In this document: positions 34,861 through 46,111 of the stretch, one piece after another
Layout of the letters: every line of letters starts with the position of its first letter
Position numbering within the stretch: position 1 is the stretch's first letter
NCBI GenBank assembly: GCA_007922305.1
Contig: ML677335.1
Location: 14,475,734 to 14,539,733, forward strand
DNA from: Dermatemys mawii
Taxonomy: Eukaryota; Chordata; Testudines; Dermatemydidae
Reading direction: 5' to 3'
Length of the DNA: 64,000 bases
Notes under the pieces: generated by a model
What the model was told of the DNA's origin: nothing
Seen by the model: the letters and a program-made list of their open reading frames with translations, nothing else
The model's database searches: none
Made by a program: the position numbers and the translations under genes

Positions 34861-37800
34861 ATACATCCATTCCCCAGGGGGAAGTGGTTGCAACCCGGAT
34901 TACATTTAATATTAATGCAGCACAAAGTCATTAGATTTCAGAAGAGAAACTAGTGGTATACATTGATCTGGAAATCGAGATTACAATAAAAGTCTCCAGC
35001 AGTCTGACAGATGTATAAATCAAGATAAAATAGATCAAATATAGCTACCCAAATTAATAAATTAAATGCTAGTTACTAGCTAATTAAACTCTTCTAGTTT
35101 AAAATCATAACCTGATGTCTACTATGAAGAGATAAGACACTACTTTTTAATATTAGTTACAATATTTCTTAGCTGAAGTAAATGTTTTATATTGCAGTCA
35201 CAATATTCTTGTTAAATATAGTCTTACATCATCTGGGCATAATTTAACAGGTTTTATGTGATATTATAAAAGTCACTTAAGAGCAACAGCTACATATTAT
35301 GGTTACTTGTGCTATATAAATGTCCAAGGTAGATTCCCACAGAGAAAGTCATCAACATTGAGTTTGTTTTGCTAGACAGCCTATCCTATCAATGCAAGCA
35401 ACAACAACAAAAACGGTAAACAAGCAGTTAAGGAATTTAAGCATGTGTCTGCACATCAGTCAACAATCCCTTCTCCACTACCTCCCTTCTACAACCCACA
35501 TCTCTCTGGCTCCTCTTCAGAGATCAATATGTATTCTCAAACCATATTAATTCATTATATGTTCCAGTGTTTGGATTATTAATATAACACTGTTGTGACT
35601 TTCATAAATTACATTCTGTGCCATTCTGTATGTTGTATTTGTGTATAATTGAGAATATCTCAGACTGGAAATGTTGGCTACAATATATTTTCCTGTTGTG
35701 TCAGGAAAAGTGATATTAACATGTGATTAATGTTAATAATTAGTTTTCATTACAAAATTTAAATCTGCATTGTGTGAGCATTAGTGCGTGGGGCTGCACA
35801 CTGGTTGTTCAACAGAGGCTGGAGATATATGATCCATAGTTGGAAGAGAGACATTTGAAGCTAAGAAGGAGAAATGAGTGGAATTGTAGATGAGGTGTCC
35901 AGTGACTTAACTGCTTATTTCTTTGCTTTTTACAGTTTGAGTTGGTAGGCTACGCAGTCTAGGAACTGTAAGTCAAAGCTCTAATGACCAGATTCTCAGC
36001 ATCCATTCCCAGAACCTTTGTTGCCACTCTGATTGCACAAATGGGCCAGAAAGCTGCTTTCATAGGACATCTGAGAATTCTTTTGAACAGGGACTCTGAC
36101 TAGCATAGAACTGGTTATACTGACTCTGTGCCACTCCATCACCAAATGGGCAGAGTGCCAGGGCAGAAAAGGTTATGGCTGGACCAGTGTTACTGCCTCT
36201 AGGGTGGCTATTCCAAGATAACCCTAGAGTTTGCTCTTGCTCAAGTTGTTTAACTTACACTGAGAGCTAAAATGGCTCCCGGCAACCTTGAGGACTGAGG
36301 GAGAAGAGCCCTGATACACCTGAATGGGCCAAAACTTTTTGTGTGTCAATTTCCAAGCTTTTTAAATAATTATATACACTGCTGCTATTCCCAGAGATAG
36401 CAATCAGGATTTATCTGTATCATCCCCTGCATGTCCCTGAATATCGAAACAACTGCAATACCTTATCTACCAATATACTTTCTTCTCCATCAGATACCTG
36501 GAGAGCTGTACTCCTCTCATATCCTCTGATGGCCCTATCAGTCCCTTACTTTCATCACATCCAGTGCCTTCATCCCACCAAACCCTCATGACAATAAAAG
36601 TTCAGAAGTGTGAAGTTCACTACATTTTGGACTCTTCAGGTGAAAATCACCACTGCAGCTTCTAGCTCATGGAAATGTTCCTAAATTGAAATAACTGATG
36701 TCATCTTCTCTAGTAGTCATGGAATGCTGTATTAGATATTTCCTAAGGATTCCCATTCAAAGTCTGATGTCAGACAGCCCAGTCAACATACACATGACCT
36801 GAAAGTGACAGCAAGTGCATCACTGACTGCCTAATACGGGAGAGTTCTGGCCTATTGATTAGTGGGGGAATTGCTGTTCCATTTAGAAGGGGCAGCAGCC
36901 TAAACCCATTCAGATAGTCATAATGACAGCTTCACTCTGCAGGTCAGCCAAGAAGATGGAGGAGGAGGAGGGTTCAGGCAACCTGAATATTATCTGTGTC
37001 TCCGTCCCAAATACAGTAATCAGAAAAAGTGGGGAAAGTTCATCATAACAAGACGACAGAATCTGGGTACCAAAGGTCCCTCTGCTAATAAAAGGATCAT
37101 TACGGTGAAAAAAATAAAGCTTTCTCCTACTAATACTTTTGGCGATTGGGAAGAGGGAGGTCAGTTTAGAACTGCCCTATCAAAACCACCAGTGGTTCAA
37201 TTAATCAGGTGTCTGGCATTGGCTCATGTCAAATGATTGAAAGAAAGGTTGTAACCCCAACAACTGGACCTAATTTTACAATATTTTTTTATGAGAGAAG
37301 AGCCTTCTTGATCTCAGTCAGCTTATACCTTGTATTTAATGCAGTTTATTCCCACATTTGTAATTTGATCCTGGCTATGTAATTACAGATACTGTTCCAA
37401 TTTATATACAAAGGCATTTTTAGCTTACTAAAGCTAGTAGAAATTCAATATTATATTATGGGGCACTGAGTTTCATTGAACAGAAAAATCTAAATTAAAA
37501 ATAAATTTAAAATGAGTCTGGTATCATATGTCTTAATTATGGGACAAAGTACATATGAATGACTGAATGACCTCCTCTGTCAGGGGTTATTTTAAATATT
37601 ACTTACGCTGAATTATCTCCCCTTTGTCAATATTAAATTTTAACTGCTTTCATATTTCCCAATTACTTAGTTGTGTTAGAGCTCTCAAATTTCTTGATTC
37701 TTCCTACTTTTGACTAAACAAAATGATTCCACTAGAAAACAGTCACTTTGCTATTCAGCCCCTCATCTGGGTCCTTATTAGAAGTTATACTGGCCATTAT

Positions 37801-37970
37801 TAATTACTGATCCCTAAATATTCCTTTATTCTCTAACAGAGGTACTTTATCAAAATGTCCTTTTAAAATCAACATAAGTTTGTTACCAAGTGATTCAATT
37901 TTCTACTATCTGTATTGTCTTAGTGTACACTGTCAACTTAAAAACCAGAGGGCCTAATTTGGGGCTCAGT
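34861..37970. other. Unassigned intron
   Basis: No gene, RNA or transposon recognised; AT-rich with stops in all frames. Confidence 0.45.
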
Positions 37971-38120
37971 TAGTGCTGCCATTTTTTAAGATTTTTTATT
38001 TTTGCCCTTAGCCAAAATGACTGCCACCTTCAATTACTGTTTGTAGGACAGGAGCATGGGCTATCCTTAGTAAGATGGCAGTCATCTCTCTTACTTCTGT
38101 AGGGGATATTGAGTCTGCTC
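37971..38120. promoter_or_regulatory. Cluster of YY1-like motifs
   Basis: gctgccattttt (inverted), caaaatgactgcc and taagatggcagtc follow each other within about 110 bp, all close to the YY1 consensus AAnATGGCnGC. The block is followed by a G/A-rich stretch that could be part of an unrecognised LTR. Confidence 0.35.
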
Positions 38121-39004
38121 CCAGTAAAGATGGGCACCGCTTCCTGGTATTTCCAATTGGGCTGAAGCATGGCTGCTCTCAGGGAAGAAGATGGGCCTCC
38201 AGATCCCAACTGAGGGCTGAACAGTGGTCAGAATGTGGAGATGTAGTGAATGGAGCTCTGGCAGCAGCAGGGAACAGGACTGTGCTAGGAAGCAGGATGG
38301 GAAACTGAGTAGTCAGAGGAATGTGAAGGGAGCCGGAGACAAACTGAGGAGGTTTGTAGTGGAATATGGCATGACAGAGAGGGAAAATGCAATGAGTAAG
38401 AGGCAGTCAGAGGAGAGGAAAGGAAATGCATGTATGTGCATGGAGGGGGCTACTGTACATAAGGAGACAGGCAGAGAGGAGTATGAAGGAAATGTGAGTG
38501 TGAGTAGCTGCCTATCCTGTCTTGTTAGGAAAGGAGATAGGGAAGGTTATAATAACAGCTCCCCATATCAGGGAAAGGAAAAGGCAAGTTCTTAGTTTGC
38601 AGTGAACATGGAAACTGCATTTTTGTATGTATTTGAGACTGAAGTGGCACCCAAGCTGATCACATACACAAATTGGGGATTGGAGCTTCCTCATAAAAGA
38701 CGTGGTGGTGGTGGTGATGAAATTAGACAACCGGCAAAACCCACAATTTTAAAATATTATATTTTGGGTTCTGCCTCATGATTTTCAAATACCTGAGTTT
38801 TGCAATGCAGTGATATACACACTGCCAAGCATTGCGCATCTCAGATTGCAGGCTTTAAGCAGCCTTATCACATCTGCCCACATCTCAAGTGAAAGAGCAA
38901 TGTAGAACTCTTCCTCAAAGACTATCCTTCAGCTGAGGATCATGGGTTCTGGTTTCACCTTTTCTCCTGAATGCTATTTACAAGCCTTACTACTATGATG
39001 ACCT
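38121..39004. other. Purine-rich unassigned stretch
   Basis: From 38200 to 38590 the plus strand is rich in GGA/AAG words and carries long chance frames on the plus strand. It could be LTR-derived; not recognised. Confidence 0.35.
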
Positions 39005-39230
39005 CATATCTGTACCCTAAAAGCTAGGCAACTAATAGTTCACTTAATTTTTCAAATAAGGTAATTGAGAAGTTGCATAAATCACTTCAAGACTGAGCTC
39101 CGAACTGAGGTCTCAGGATTTGTTCTGCTGCCTTTCAGAAGGAATTATCAAATCAGTGTGCTTGACTACCTGGTCTGCAACCAGTGCTCTAACCACTAGA
39201 GCACATACAGCTCCCACATCATGATGAGAA
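39005..39230 (-). mobile_element. tRNA-derived/MIR-like SINE
   Basis: On the minus strand, gtgctctagtggttagagca resembles the pol III box A region of tRNA-derived SINEs. A MIR-like body follows at lower coordinates (gaagtgatttatgcaacttc). Divergence is high and the ends are approximate. Confidence 0.45.
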
Positions 39231-40856
39231 CCCAGGAATTCTGATACCCAGTACTTCTCTACAGTCCCACAAATATTTGTCAAACTAATTGACAGCAAGC
39301 CTCATTCTTGAAGGCGTAACATTTGAATGACTAGGGCACTGGATGTTATCTAAGGACATTACTTAGGAACTACAGTCTTACCTGTAAGTCACCATTTTTA
39401 ATTTAGGCCTGCTCTGCTCCTAAAAGCTTGTTTTCACTAAATCTGAATTTTGGACCAAATTTGAGTGGTCATTGTTCCTCTTTCAAATAAAACTTAAGGG
39501 GTTTACAAGGCATGATTTACCCATATTGAAGTTCTGCTATGTCATCATGTTTTGTCTCTATCATATTATACCATTCTCAGATATTATATGGACTTCATTA
39601 CAGGTGTGTTGTTAACAGTGTCATTATTAAGGTTAGACTAAGCTTTTTCAAGTGGAGTTTTAATTATTGTACTGGGTATAATGACAAGCAAATGTGTTAA
39701 TTATTTTAGGAGTTAAAAATTACTCCTTTTTGAAATGTAAAACAAATCTTAATGTTTTGCAAAACCATGAATAAGGAGTGCATTTACATTTAAATCTGTA
39801 GACAAACATAGATCTAAACAAAATTTCAAGCATAGATAGGTTTTCTTTTTCCAATAAAAAATTATGAGAATTATTTGTCAAAATGGCTTTTGTTAATGTT
39901 AGAAAAGGCAACAAAGAAAATATTTATGAAAACAATTGGGAGGCAGTCCATACAGACTCTGGAAAGCTCTGCAGAATATGAAAGTGATCTTTACCCTATT
40001 CAGCTCCTTGAAATTTTGAATATATGGAAGGAAACCTGCTCTGAACTGAGCCAATGAAGTGTTCAATATTTTAAACACATAAAATGCTCCACTGATTTAG
40101 ACTCTAATTCTGCAAATGCATCCGCCAAGGCAGACACTTGTTCCCATCCAGAGACCCACTGAAGTCAACAACCTCTGTGCAAGTGCAGAAGTCCAAACAT
40201 GTGGATACATTTGTAAGATCAGGGGCTATGCTCTGAGTAGTTTTCCTTCATGTCCTCCCAAATTTGGCTGAGATATAAGACAGTTTACCTAGCCTCTTCC
40301 CATTTATTGAAGCAGAAGACTGGAAAAAATTAACATCAGATGCTTGGAAAGAGCTGTAGAGAAATATATTTATCTGGTGCACAGATTTTTTTTTCCATGA
40401 ACCCCTAGGAGCCTGGCATTGCAGAAAACTATGCACTCAAGTAATTTCCTATGCCAAATAATTAAAGAACTTTCAAGACTGCTAATGTTTTCTTCTTTAA
40501 AAAAAAAAAATGCAAGGACATTCTCCCATTAAAATGTGTTAACTTTTAGTTCAGACAGCTGACATAATAGAGAACTCTTATGAAGACAACTACAACTTTC
40601 CCATTAAATAAATAAGTATTTAAAAGAGATTAGTAAAAACAATTTATAAAAATATTCTGTTCTTACTGTTCACACATACCATTCACTGAAATACTGACGT
40701 GTGCAAGTTCCTACCAACAACCTTAACTCTGACACACAAAATATACTTGCAGACTTTCAATATATACATCACAAATTAAATTTTACATATTCAAATATAT
40801 ACATACAGAGAGAGAAAAAGAGAGAGAAAGGTGGCATGTATATTGAATGGCATATA
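39231..40856. other. Unassigned intron
   Basis: No supported features; a purine simple-sequence patch (gagagaaaaagagagagaa) lies just before the next element. Confidence 0.45.
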
Positions 40857-41075
40857 CAGGCATGTCGCATCTTACTCAAGGGTACCATTCCATGGTTTCC
40901 ACGTAAAGCGGAAACCGCGTATAGCCGAAACCCCATTGACTTCAATGGCAGGTGAAATCACCCAACCTAAAGAAAGTTTTTATATTTTTAGTTTTCCCTC
41001 TCTCTCTTTTCTTTTGGTTGACTGCATAAAGCTGAAATCACACAAGTTGAAACAGGGTAAGACACGACACACCTG
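40857..41075. mobile_element. 219-bp pogo/Tigger-like miniature element
   Basis: The ends CAGGCATGTCGCATCTTAC and (inverted) CAGGTGTGTCGTGTCTTAC agree at 15 of 19 bases. They begin CAG, as in pogo-type elements, and are flanked on both sides by TA (40855-40856 and 41076-41077). The interior contains gtaaagcggaaaccgcgtat. The overlapping small reading frames (40701-41094) are not genes. Confidence 0.75.
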
Positions 41076-41164
41076 TAATATAGAAAGCTCATGAGGAAGG
41101 TGTTACTATTTTTCAAAGCAGTAAAAAAAGGAAAGCGGGAAAACTATGACTCTAGAAAGTTGTA

Positions 41165-41365
41165 TTGCCTTAACTACAACATATAGCTGTAAATTAACTT
41201 CACATGGTATAATCCCCCTAGAGTGGATGAAATTATATTGGTATAAAGTGCTTTATACCAGTATAGCTATTCCCATATAGGAAGGTGAATAAGTTATATC
41301 AGTATAAGGAACCTTTACATCAGTGTTAACTACATACGCATGAGGGCTTGTACCACTTTAAAAAA
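41165..41365. mobile_element. Turtle-type DNA transposon fragment
   Basis: Words such as attggtataaagtgctttat, ccagtatagctattcccata and gggcttgtac resemble the interior and end of the short elements at 25807 and 45551. The termini are incomplete. Confidence 0.45.
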
Positions 41366-42839
41366 AACCCAAACACATCCCTAAGACAATGGTGCCTTAT
41401 AATCTTTGATAATGTTTTTTGTAGCCAGAATGACATTTACAACAGTTACCACCAGACAAAAAAACAAACAAAAACAAAACTCACATCATTATCCCATCAA
41501 AATTTCCTATATCCAGGAAGGGAAAAGAGTCAAAGACTCCACAAAGTCCACTAAAACCTTTATTATGCCATTCAGTCTCCACAGTGATAGGTACTAGTAC
41601 AAAATCATAACAGAGAGAACTTTTTGGGAAATGAAATTTTGTTTATTTATCCTCTTGTTTTATCATACTTCTGTAACAGATATTTAATATGTGTAAGCTT
41701 GGGAGAAAGTGATAAGACAACTGTTCTGGACTCTTCTATAAATATTGTTAGCTACTTGAAATTCCATAGTGAATTTACTGGAAGAAAGGAGGAAACCTAA
41801 AATTCAGTAGGGTACATAAAACCTTCAGATAAAAGGGGGTCTCAGGCTTACAGAAATTTAAGGTGTTTGTTGACAAATATAAGTGGACTGTAGTACAGAC
41901 AGTTGGTGGTAACCCAAAGATCTGTGTGTTTCATTTGGGAGACACCAAACAATCAGCTTATAGACCCTTCTCACAAAGGCCTGTTCTGCACATTGTGAAG
42001 TGATCAGTCGGGACAGAAACTAGTTACATTAATGTGTGAGCCTTGAAAAATTGTTTGCAGACTTACTCTACTAAGCTATGTTTATGGACTACTAGATCAA
42101 CAAGACAGAGGCTGATAGGACTGATATGGAAACACTTTTCATGTCAATAAAATATTACTGAAATGACATACATTAACAGAGCGTTGCAGGAAAACTTGGC
42201 CTGTAAACATTTAAATACATGTGTAACTTTATTAATGAAACATGTCCACTGAAGTTAAAGGGACAACGCACATGAGTAAAGTTATTCAAGTACTTTAAAT
42301 GTTTGCAGGATCATAGCCTGAAACTATATCTATATGCACTACAGCTAGCACTTTAGTATTTGAAAATTAATTTAAAATAATTTTAGGAAATGTTATTACC
42401 ATAGTACTAAAAGTTACTCCATTAATATTAATTATTTTAATACAACTGATAGTATGTTGGCCTTAGACCTGTACCGAAGAGTCCTTAGCTAAATTTGTAG
42501 GAGACAGAGCTATATAATTACATTATATAAAAAAGCCCACGATATGAAAGAACTTATGATATAGCTGAAATACTGCTCAGGAGCTTTTATCTGTATTTCT
42601 AATTTATATATTAGTTAATCTTTAGGCTTACAAAAACAGTTATGTTCTTAGCATTTGTGATAAGCATAATAAAAAATTAAATAAAATTCACAGTCCCACC
42701 TCTCCCCAGCTCCAGCTGTGCAGTGTCCAATTCCTACCAAGAAGTTGCCATTTTGCCTCAGTCTCCCAGAAGTGCCTGAACTGTGGTGTAGTTGTATGTT
42801 TACAGTTTGAGAAGTGCTTTGGTAAAATATTAAGACTAC
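41366..42839. other. Unassigned intron
   Basis: AT-rich; nothing recognised. Confidence 0.45.
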
Positions 42840-43270
42840 ACTCCATCGACACTGACTTCTGCTCTCGCTAGTGGGTGCTTGACCCCCCCTTCTGCTCCAG
42901 GCCCGTCCCCAAATCCACCCCTGCCCCACCCCCATTCCAACCTCTTCCTCAAAGTCCCCACCCCAACTCTGCCTCCTCCCTGCCCCATTTTGACTCCTTC
43001 CCCAAATCCCTGCCCCGCCTCTTCCCTGTCTCCTCCCCTGCAAGCATCATATTCACACTCCTCCCCTTCCCTCCAATTAGCATCAGCAAGGTGAGAAGCA
43101 CTGGGAGGTAGGTGGAGGAGTGGGGATGTGGTACACTCAGGGGAGGAGGCAAACAAGGAGGTGCAGGGTGGGGGGAGCTTGGTTATGGGTGGCTGCAGAT
43201 CACCCACTGCTTTTTCCCCAGGGGTGCTCCAGCCAAGGAGCACCCATGGATTCAGCGCCTATGCTACACC
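42840..43270. repeat. GC-rich turtle interspersed repeat
   Basis: A C-rich arm (about 42875-43080) and a G-rich arm (about 43095-43190) make the unit partly self-complementary. The right end carries ggtgctccagccaaggagca, itself a hairpin, then ggattcagcgcctatg. This layout is common in turtle genomes and produces long but meaningless frames on both strands (42648-43243 minus, 42875-43111 plus). Confidence 0.55.
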
Positions 43271-43497
43271 CTATTACTGTATATTATAGCCACTAAACAA
43301 CAAGACAATCATGTGGACCAGGTACCAATCACTGTTGTTCATTCCTTGTCTAACAAGACTTAGGTTGCAGGAATGCTCTCTATAGGTATTCTAAGGGTGA
43401 GAACACCTCAAACTGCTCTTTATTAACAACCTCTGCCAAACATCATGGAAAGTATGGCATCAACCCTTCCCTGGCCAAAGTAGGGTAATCTGATAGC

Positions 43498-43597
43498 AAG
43501 TGTGAAAAACTGTGACCCTTTCTTTTTCGGAGGGTAGGGTAATAGGGTGCCTATATAAGACAAAACCTTTAATATTGAGATGTCTGGTCACCCTAGG
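43498..43597. repeat. Short turtle interspersed repeat
   Basis: gggtaatagggtgcctatat then aagacaaaacctttaatatt and gatgtctggtcaccctaggc match a dispersed turtle repeat seen with the same word order. Class unknown. Confidence 0.45.
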
Positions 43598-44149
43598 CCT
43601 AAGTAACACAATGTAGGCTCTTTGTACATCAGTACAGAAGTGAGAGTTGAGAGTGAAGGACAGGAAGGAAGAATGGAGAGATTTGGTAGATGTAGAGACA
43701 GCATCACAACCTCATCTAGAGAAATATGTACATTACATAACATTATGCTAGGAGGCCTTTGAAAGGAGTTATTTTTTTTCTCCATGAGAAAGCTTAGCTT
43801 GTAGGTATACAACAAAATTCACGCTATTCCCAGATTCCTTCTGAGCATCTTCCTTGTGCCTCATAGTATACCAAGGGAAGGTGAATTTTACTGCATAAGC
43901 CCCTCTTCAATTACTTAGGGATACCCTTAATTAGATTTTTAAGTGCAAGGGTTTAATAAAGTAGGAGGGGACATTAACAAAGAGTGCGTGTGTTTATTTG
44001 TTATTGGCAATAAACCCGCATAAGGAAACAAATATTTAGTAATTTCACTTGAATCATGTCAATCACCACCCGCCCTAGCGGACTGTTACATTAAAAGTCA
44101 GGTACGCGGCACGAATCCTTTACTCCTCGCTTACTCATGATTTACCAGA
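43598..44149. other. Unassigned flank of the CpG island
   Basis: AT-rich to about 44050, then rising CpG content. It may include the edge of the CPEB3 promoter. Confidence 0.4.
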
Positions 44150-44564
44150 GATCCCCTTTCTTTTTGAAAGGGAGATCTCGCGGGGGGCAAAAAGCTGCGT
44201 TGGAGGACAAGACACTAAACAGCAGCACCTGTTCAGGTCACTTTGGGGGCGGAGAGGACGCTCCTGTGTCCCCAGTGTCCCGGGGAAGGGGAGGCAGGGC
44301 GGGGGCTGCCAGTGGCCCCACGCTGCCCCGGAGCGTGACAAACGGGTCCCCTGAGGGGACTGGGACAGAGCAGCCACTTTACTAGGCGGGGAGAAAGTGA
44401 ACGGGCTCTTCTCCCCGTCCCCGCCGTCAGGGAAGGGAGGAGGGAGGCGCTAGCAAGAGAGCGGCCCCGCGGGGAAGGAGAGGGGACAGGGTGCTGACCT
44501 TTCCCGCAGCAAGTGCGGCCATTCCGCCGCCGCCGCCGCGTCCCCCTCCGAAGGCAGCGCCCAC

Positions 44565-44700
44565 CTGCCCCGCACTCGACACCGGGGAACGATAGCAGCA
44601 GCCGCGGCGCGTGCCCCGGGGGCCTTTAAATCCCCTCAGCAGCGGCAGGCGCGGGGGACTACATCTCCCATGGTGCGCCAGTCACCCTCCTTCCCCACCG
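44565..44700 (-). other. CPEB3: Candidate non-coding first exon of CPEB3 (3' boundary only)
   Basis: On the minus strand a good splice donor, CAG|gtgggc, lies at 44565/44564 inside the CpG island. It is the most plausible place for the 5' UTR exon of CPEB3 to join the acceptor at 32092, giving an intron of about 12.5 kb. The upstream boundary given here is arbitrary, and the exon is inferred from position and donor quality only. Confidence 0.3.
44658..44678 (+). promoter_or_regulatory. ZNF143/THAP11 (SBS) motif in the shared promoter
   Basis: The sequence actacatctcccatggtgcg closely matches the SBS consensus ACTACA-n-n-TCCCA-n-n-ATGC-type element bound by ZNF143. Such sites are common in bidirectional CpG-island promoters. 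It sits about midway between the two genes, so it could serve both. Confidence 0.6.
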
Positions 44701-44786
44701 CTCTGACGCGCGGGGGAGGGGCGGCCTGGCTCTTACCTCACAGAGGTGCCGCCCCCCCCTTTCCGCTTACTCAGTCCGTGCAGCGT

Positions 44787-44813
44787 ATGGAGCCTGCGGC
44801 CCGGAGCCGATAG
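44787..44813 (+). other. Possible 8-codon upstream ORF in the MARCHF5 leader
   Basis: An ATG at 44787 opens a frame of eight codons ending in TAG, about 200 bp before the MARCHF5 start. It matters only if transcription starts upstream of it, which the sequence does not show. Confidence 0.3.
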
Positions 44814-45008
44814 CAGTCACCCAGGGCCTGTCTCGCCTGAGCGGCCTATCCCGCGCCCTGCCTGCTGCGGGAGTGTCCCCCGGAGCTGCGCAAGGGGGGG
44901 GTCCCCGCATCCCCTGCGCTAGTGCCAGGCTTCGGGCCCGGTATTAGGCCGACTCCCCCTGATACCGCTGCTACAGGGGGACCTCCGGGGTCCCCGCACC
45001 CGGAGAAT

Positions 45009-45052
45009 ATGTCGGACCAGACGGGCTTGGCGCTGCAGCAGAGCATGGACAG
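45009..45052 (+). CDS. MARCHF5: MARCHF5 first coding exon (N-terminal 14 codons plus two bases)
   Basis: MARCHF5 (MITOL) is a RING-CH E3 ubiquitin ligase with four membrane spans in the mitochondrial outer membrane. Only the exon 1 coding piece is present: MSDQTGLALQQSMD plus the first two bases (AG) of an Arg codon, ending at an AG|gtacgg donor. Known MARCHF5 proteins begin with a similar short leader ending in a D-R dipeptide directly before the SCWVC RING-CH start; here that motif would begin in exon 2, which I could not find in the window. The position inside a CpG island, head to head with CPEB3, matches the human 10q23 gene order. The ATG has A at -3. The next exon is presumably beyond 64000. 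Confidence 0.85.
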
Positions 45053-45479
45053 GTACGGGGGAGAGAGGGTGCGTGTGTGGTGGGGGTGATGAGCTAGATA
45101 CCTACAGGGAGAGAGGAGGGCGAGTGTGTGAGCGGGTGCGGCCATGCCTGGGGAGACATACAGGGAGAAAGGGAAGTGGGCGTGTGGTGGGGGTAACCAC
45201 ACTGATATAGGGCAACGTGTGTGGTGGGGGAGCTCGTAAACTTGGTGTTTGATTGTTTCACCTGTGTGTGCACCAGGCGCTTCAGGGAGACTACGTCTCG
45301 GTGATGTCTGAGTCTCAGAGGGATGATCTCAGATAAGGCACCAGGAGGTTTATGGAAAGTAAAGTTCTGGGATTGCTTGTGTGCAGTGTTTTTAGTCTAA
45401 TTTCATGAGGGTGGCATGAGAAAATCGTGGGACAGACTATGGAAAGAAGTGGAGGAACGTTTGCCTTGGATTAAGGCAC

Positions 45480-45895
45480 TGTATGGGGATCCAAGGTACT
45501 TCCTGGCTGTGCCCACAGACTTCCTATCTTACCTTGAATAAATCACTTAGAGGCTGTGTCTAAGCTACAGACCCTACAGAGGCACAGCTGCATCCCTGTA
45601 AGGTCTCCCATGTAGCCACATTATGCTGATGGGAGAGAGTCCTCCTGTTGGCATAATGAAACCACTCCCAATGAGTGGTGATAGCTATGTCTCCTGCTGA
45701 CATAGTACTGTCCACACCGGTGCTTCTGTTGGTGAAATTTACAAAAAAGTTTTACTGACAAAAGTGGTAGTGTAGACATGTCTCTGTATGCCTCAGTACC
45801 TTATCTATAAAATAATTGTGATAGCACTTTCCTATCTTATAGGGATTTTGTAAGGATAAATTAATCTTTGCCTGTAAGTTTCCTAGGCACTAAGC
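45480..45895 (+). mobile_element. MIR-like SINE split by a miniature transposon
   Basis: The left half (ggctgtgcccacagacttcc ... aataaatcactta, to about 45549) and the right half (tgcctcagtaccttatctat ... ttttgtaaggataaattaat, from about 45784) join into one MIR. The 230 bp between them is the inserted element described next. Confidence 0.65.
45551..45783 (+). mobile_element. About 233-bp miniature DNA transposon inside a MIR
   Basis: The start aggctgtgtctaagct and the inverted end agacatgtctacact form imperfect terminal repeats of the same type as at 25807-26025. The interior includes cattatgctgatgggagaga and an inverted ctgacatagta-type segment. Confidence 0.65.
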
Positions 45896-46111
45896 TGATG
45901 GTGGGACATGTGTGTCTAGAAGGACTTGGGAAGGGATGTAAAAGCAAAGGAGGATTACTTGTGAGGGTTATAGAGGACACTGTAGGCATAGGAGGCCTCA
46001 TGAAAGAAAGCTTGGAGATGCAGGTAGGAGAAGGCGGCAAAAGAGGAGTACGTGGCCTACGAAAGAAAAACAAATGGGGTTGTGCATTTGTTGTTGTTTC
46101 GTGATGTTAGA

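Larger units (their letters stand above)
32092..44564 (-). other. CPEB3: CPEB3 5' intron
   Basis: This is the interval between the coding exon acceptor and the CpG-island promoter. It is mostly AT-rich non-coding DNA. The first 3 kb next to the exon (32.1-34.9 kb) has scattered CpGs and no recognisable transposons, unlike the rest. Repeats appear from about 39 kb onward. Confidence 0.65.
44150..45008. promoter_or_regulatory. CpG-island, probable bidirectional promoter of CPEB3 and MARCHF5
   Basis: This is the only strongly GC- and CpG-rich stretch in the window, with GC boxes such as gaggggcggcc and CCG runs. It lies immediately 5' of the MARCHF5 ATG and upstream of CPEB3, which points the other way. 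The plus-strand side would hold the MARCHF5 5' UTR (roughly 44770-45008). The minus-strand side should hold the non-coding first exon of CPEB3. Exact transcription starts cannot be read from sequence alone. A TATA-like tttaaa lies near 44627. Confidence 0.75.

Noticed and set aside
39160..39215. A functional tRNA gene on the minus strand
   Set aside because: Only the box A-like word is present. The arms do not close into a cloverleaf and the context fits a SINE.
42836..43243. Minus-strand frames of 131-135 codons and plus-strand Pro-rich frames
   Set aside because: They lie within a GC-rich interspersed repeat. Frames are open on both strands because of skewed composition.
44846..45202. 118-codon minus-strand frame across the MARCHF5 start
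   Set aside because: CpG islands lack stop codons by composition. It is antisense to the MARCHF5 exon with no recognisable domain.
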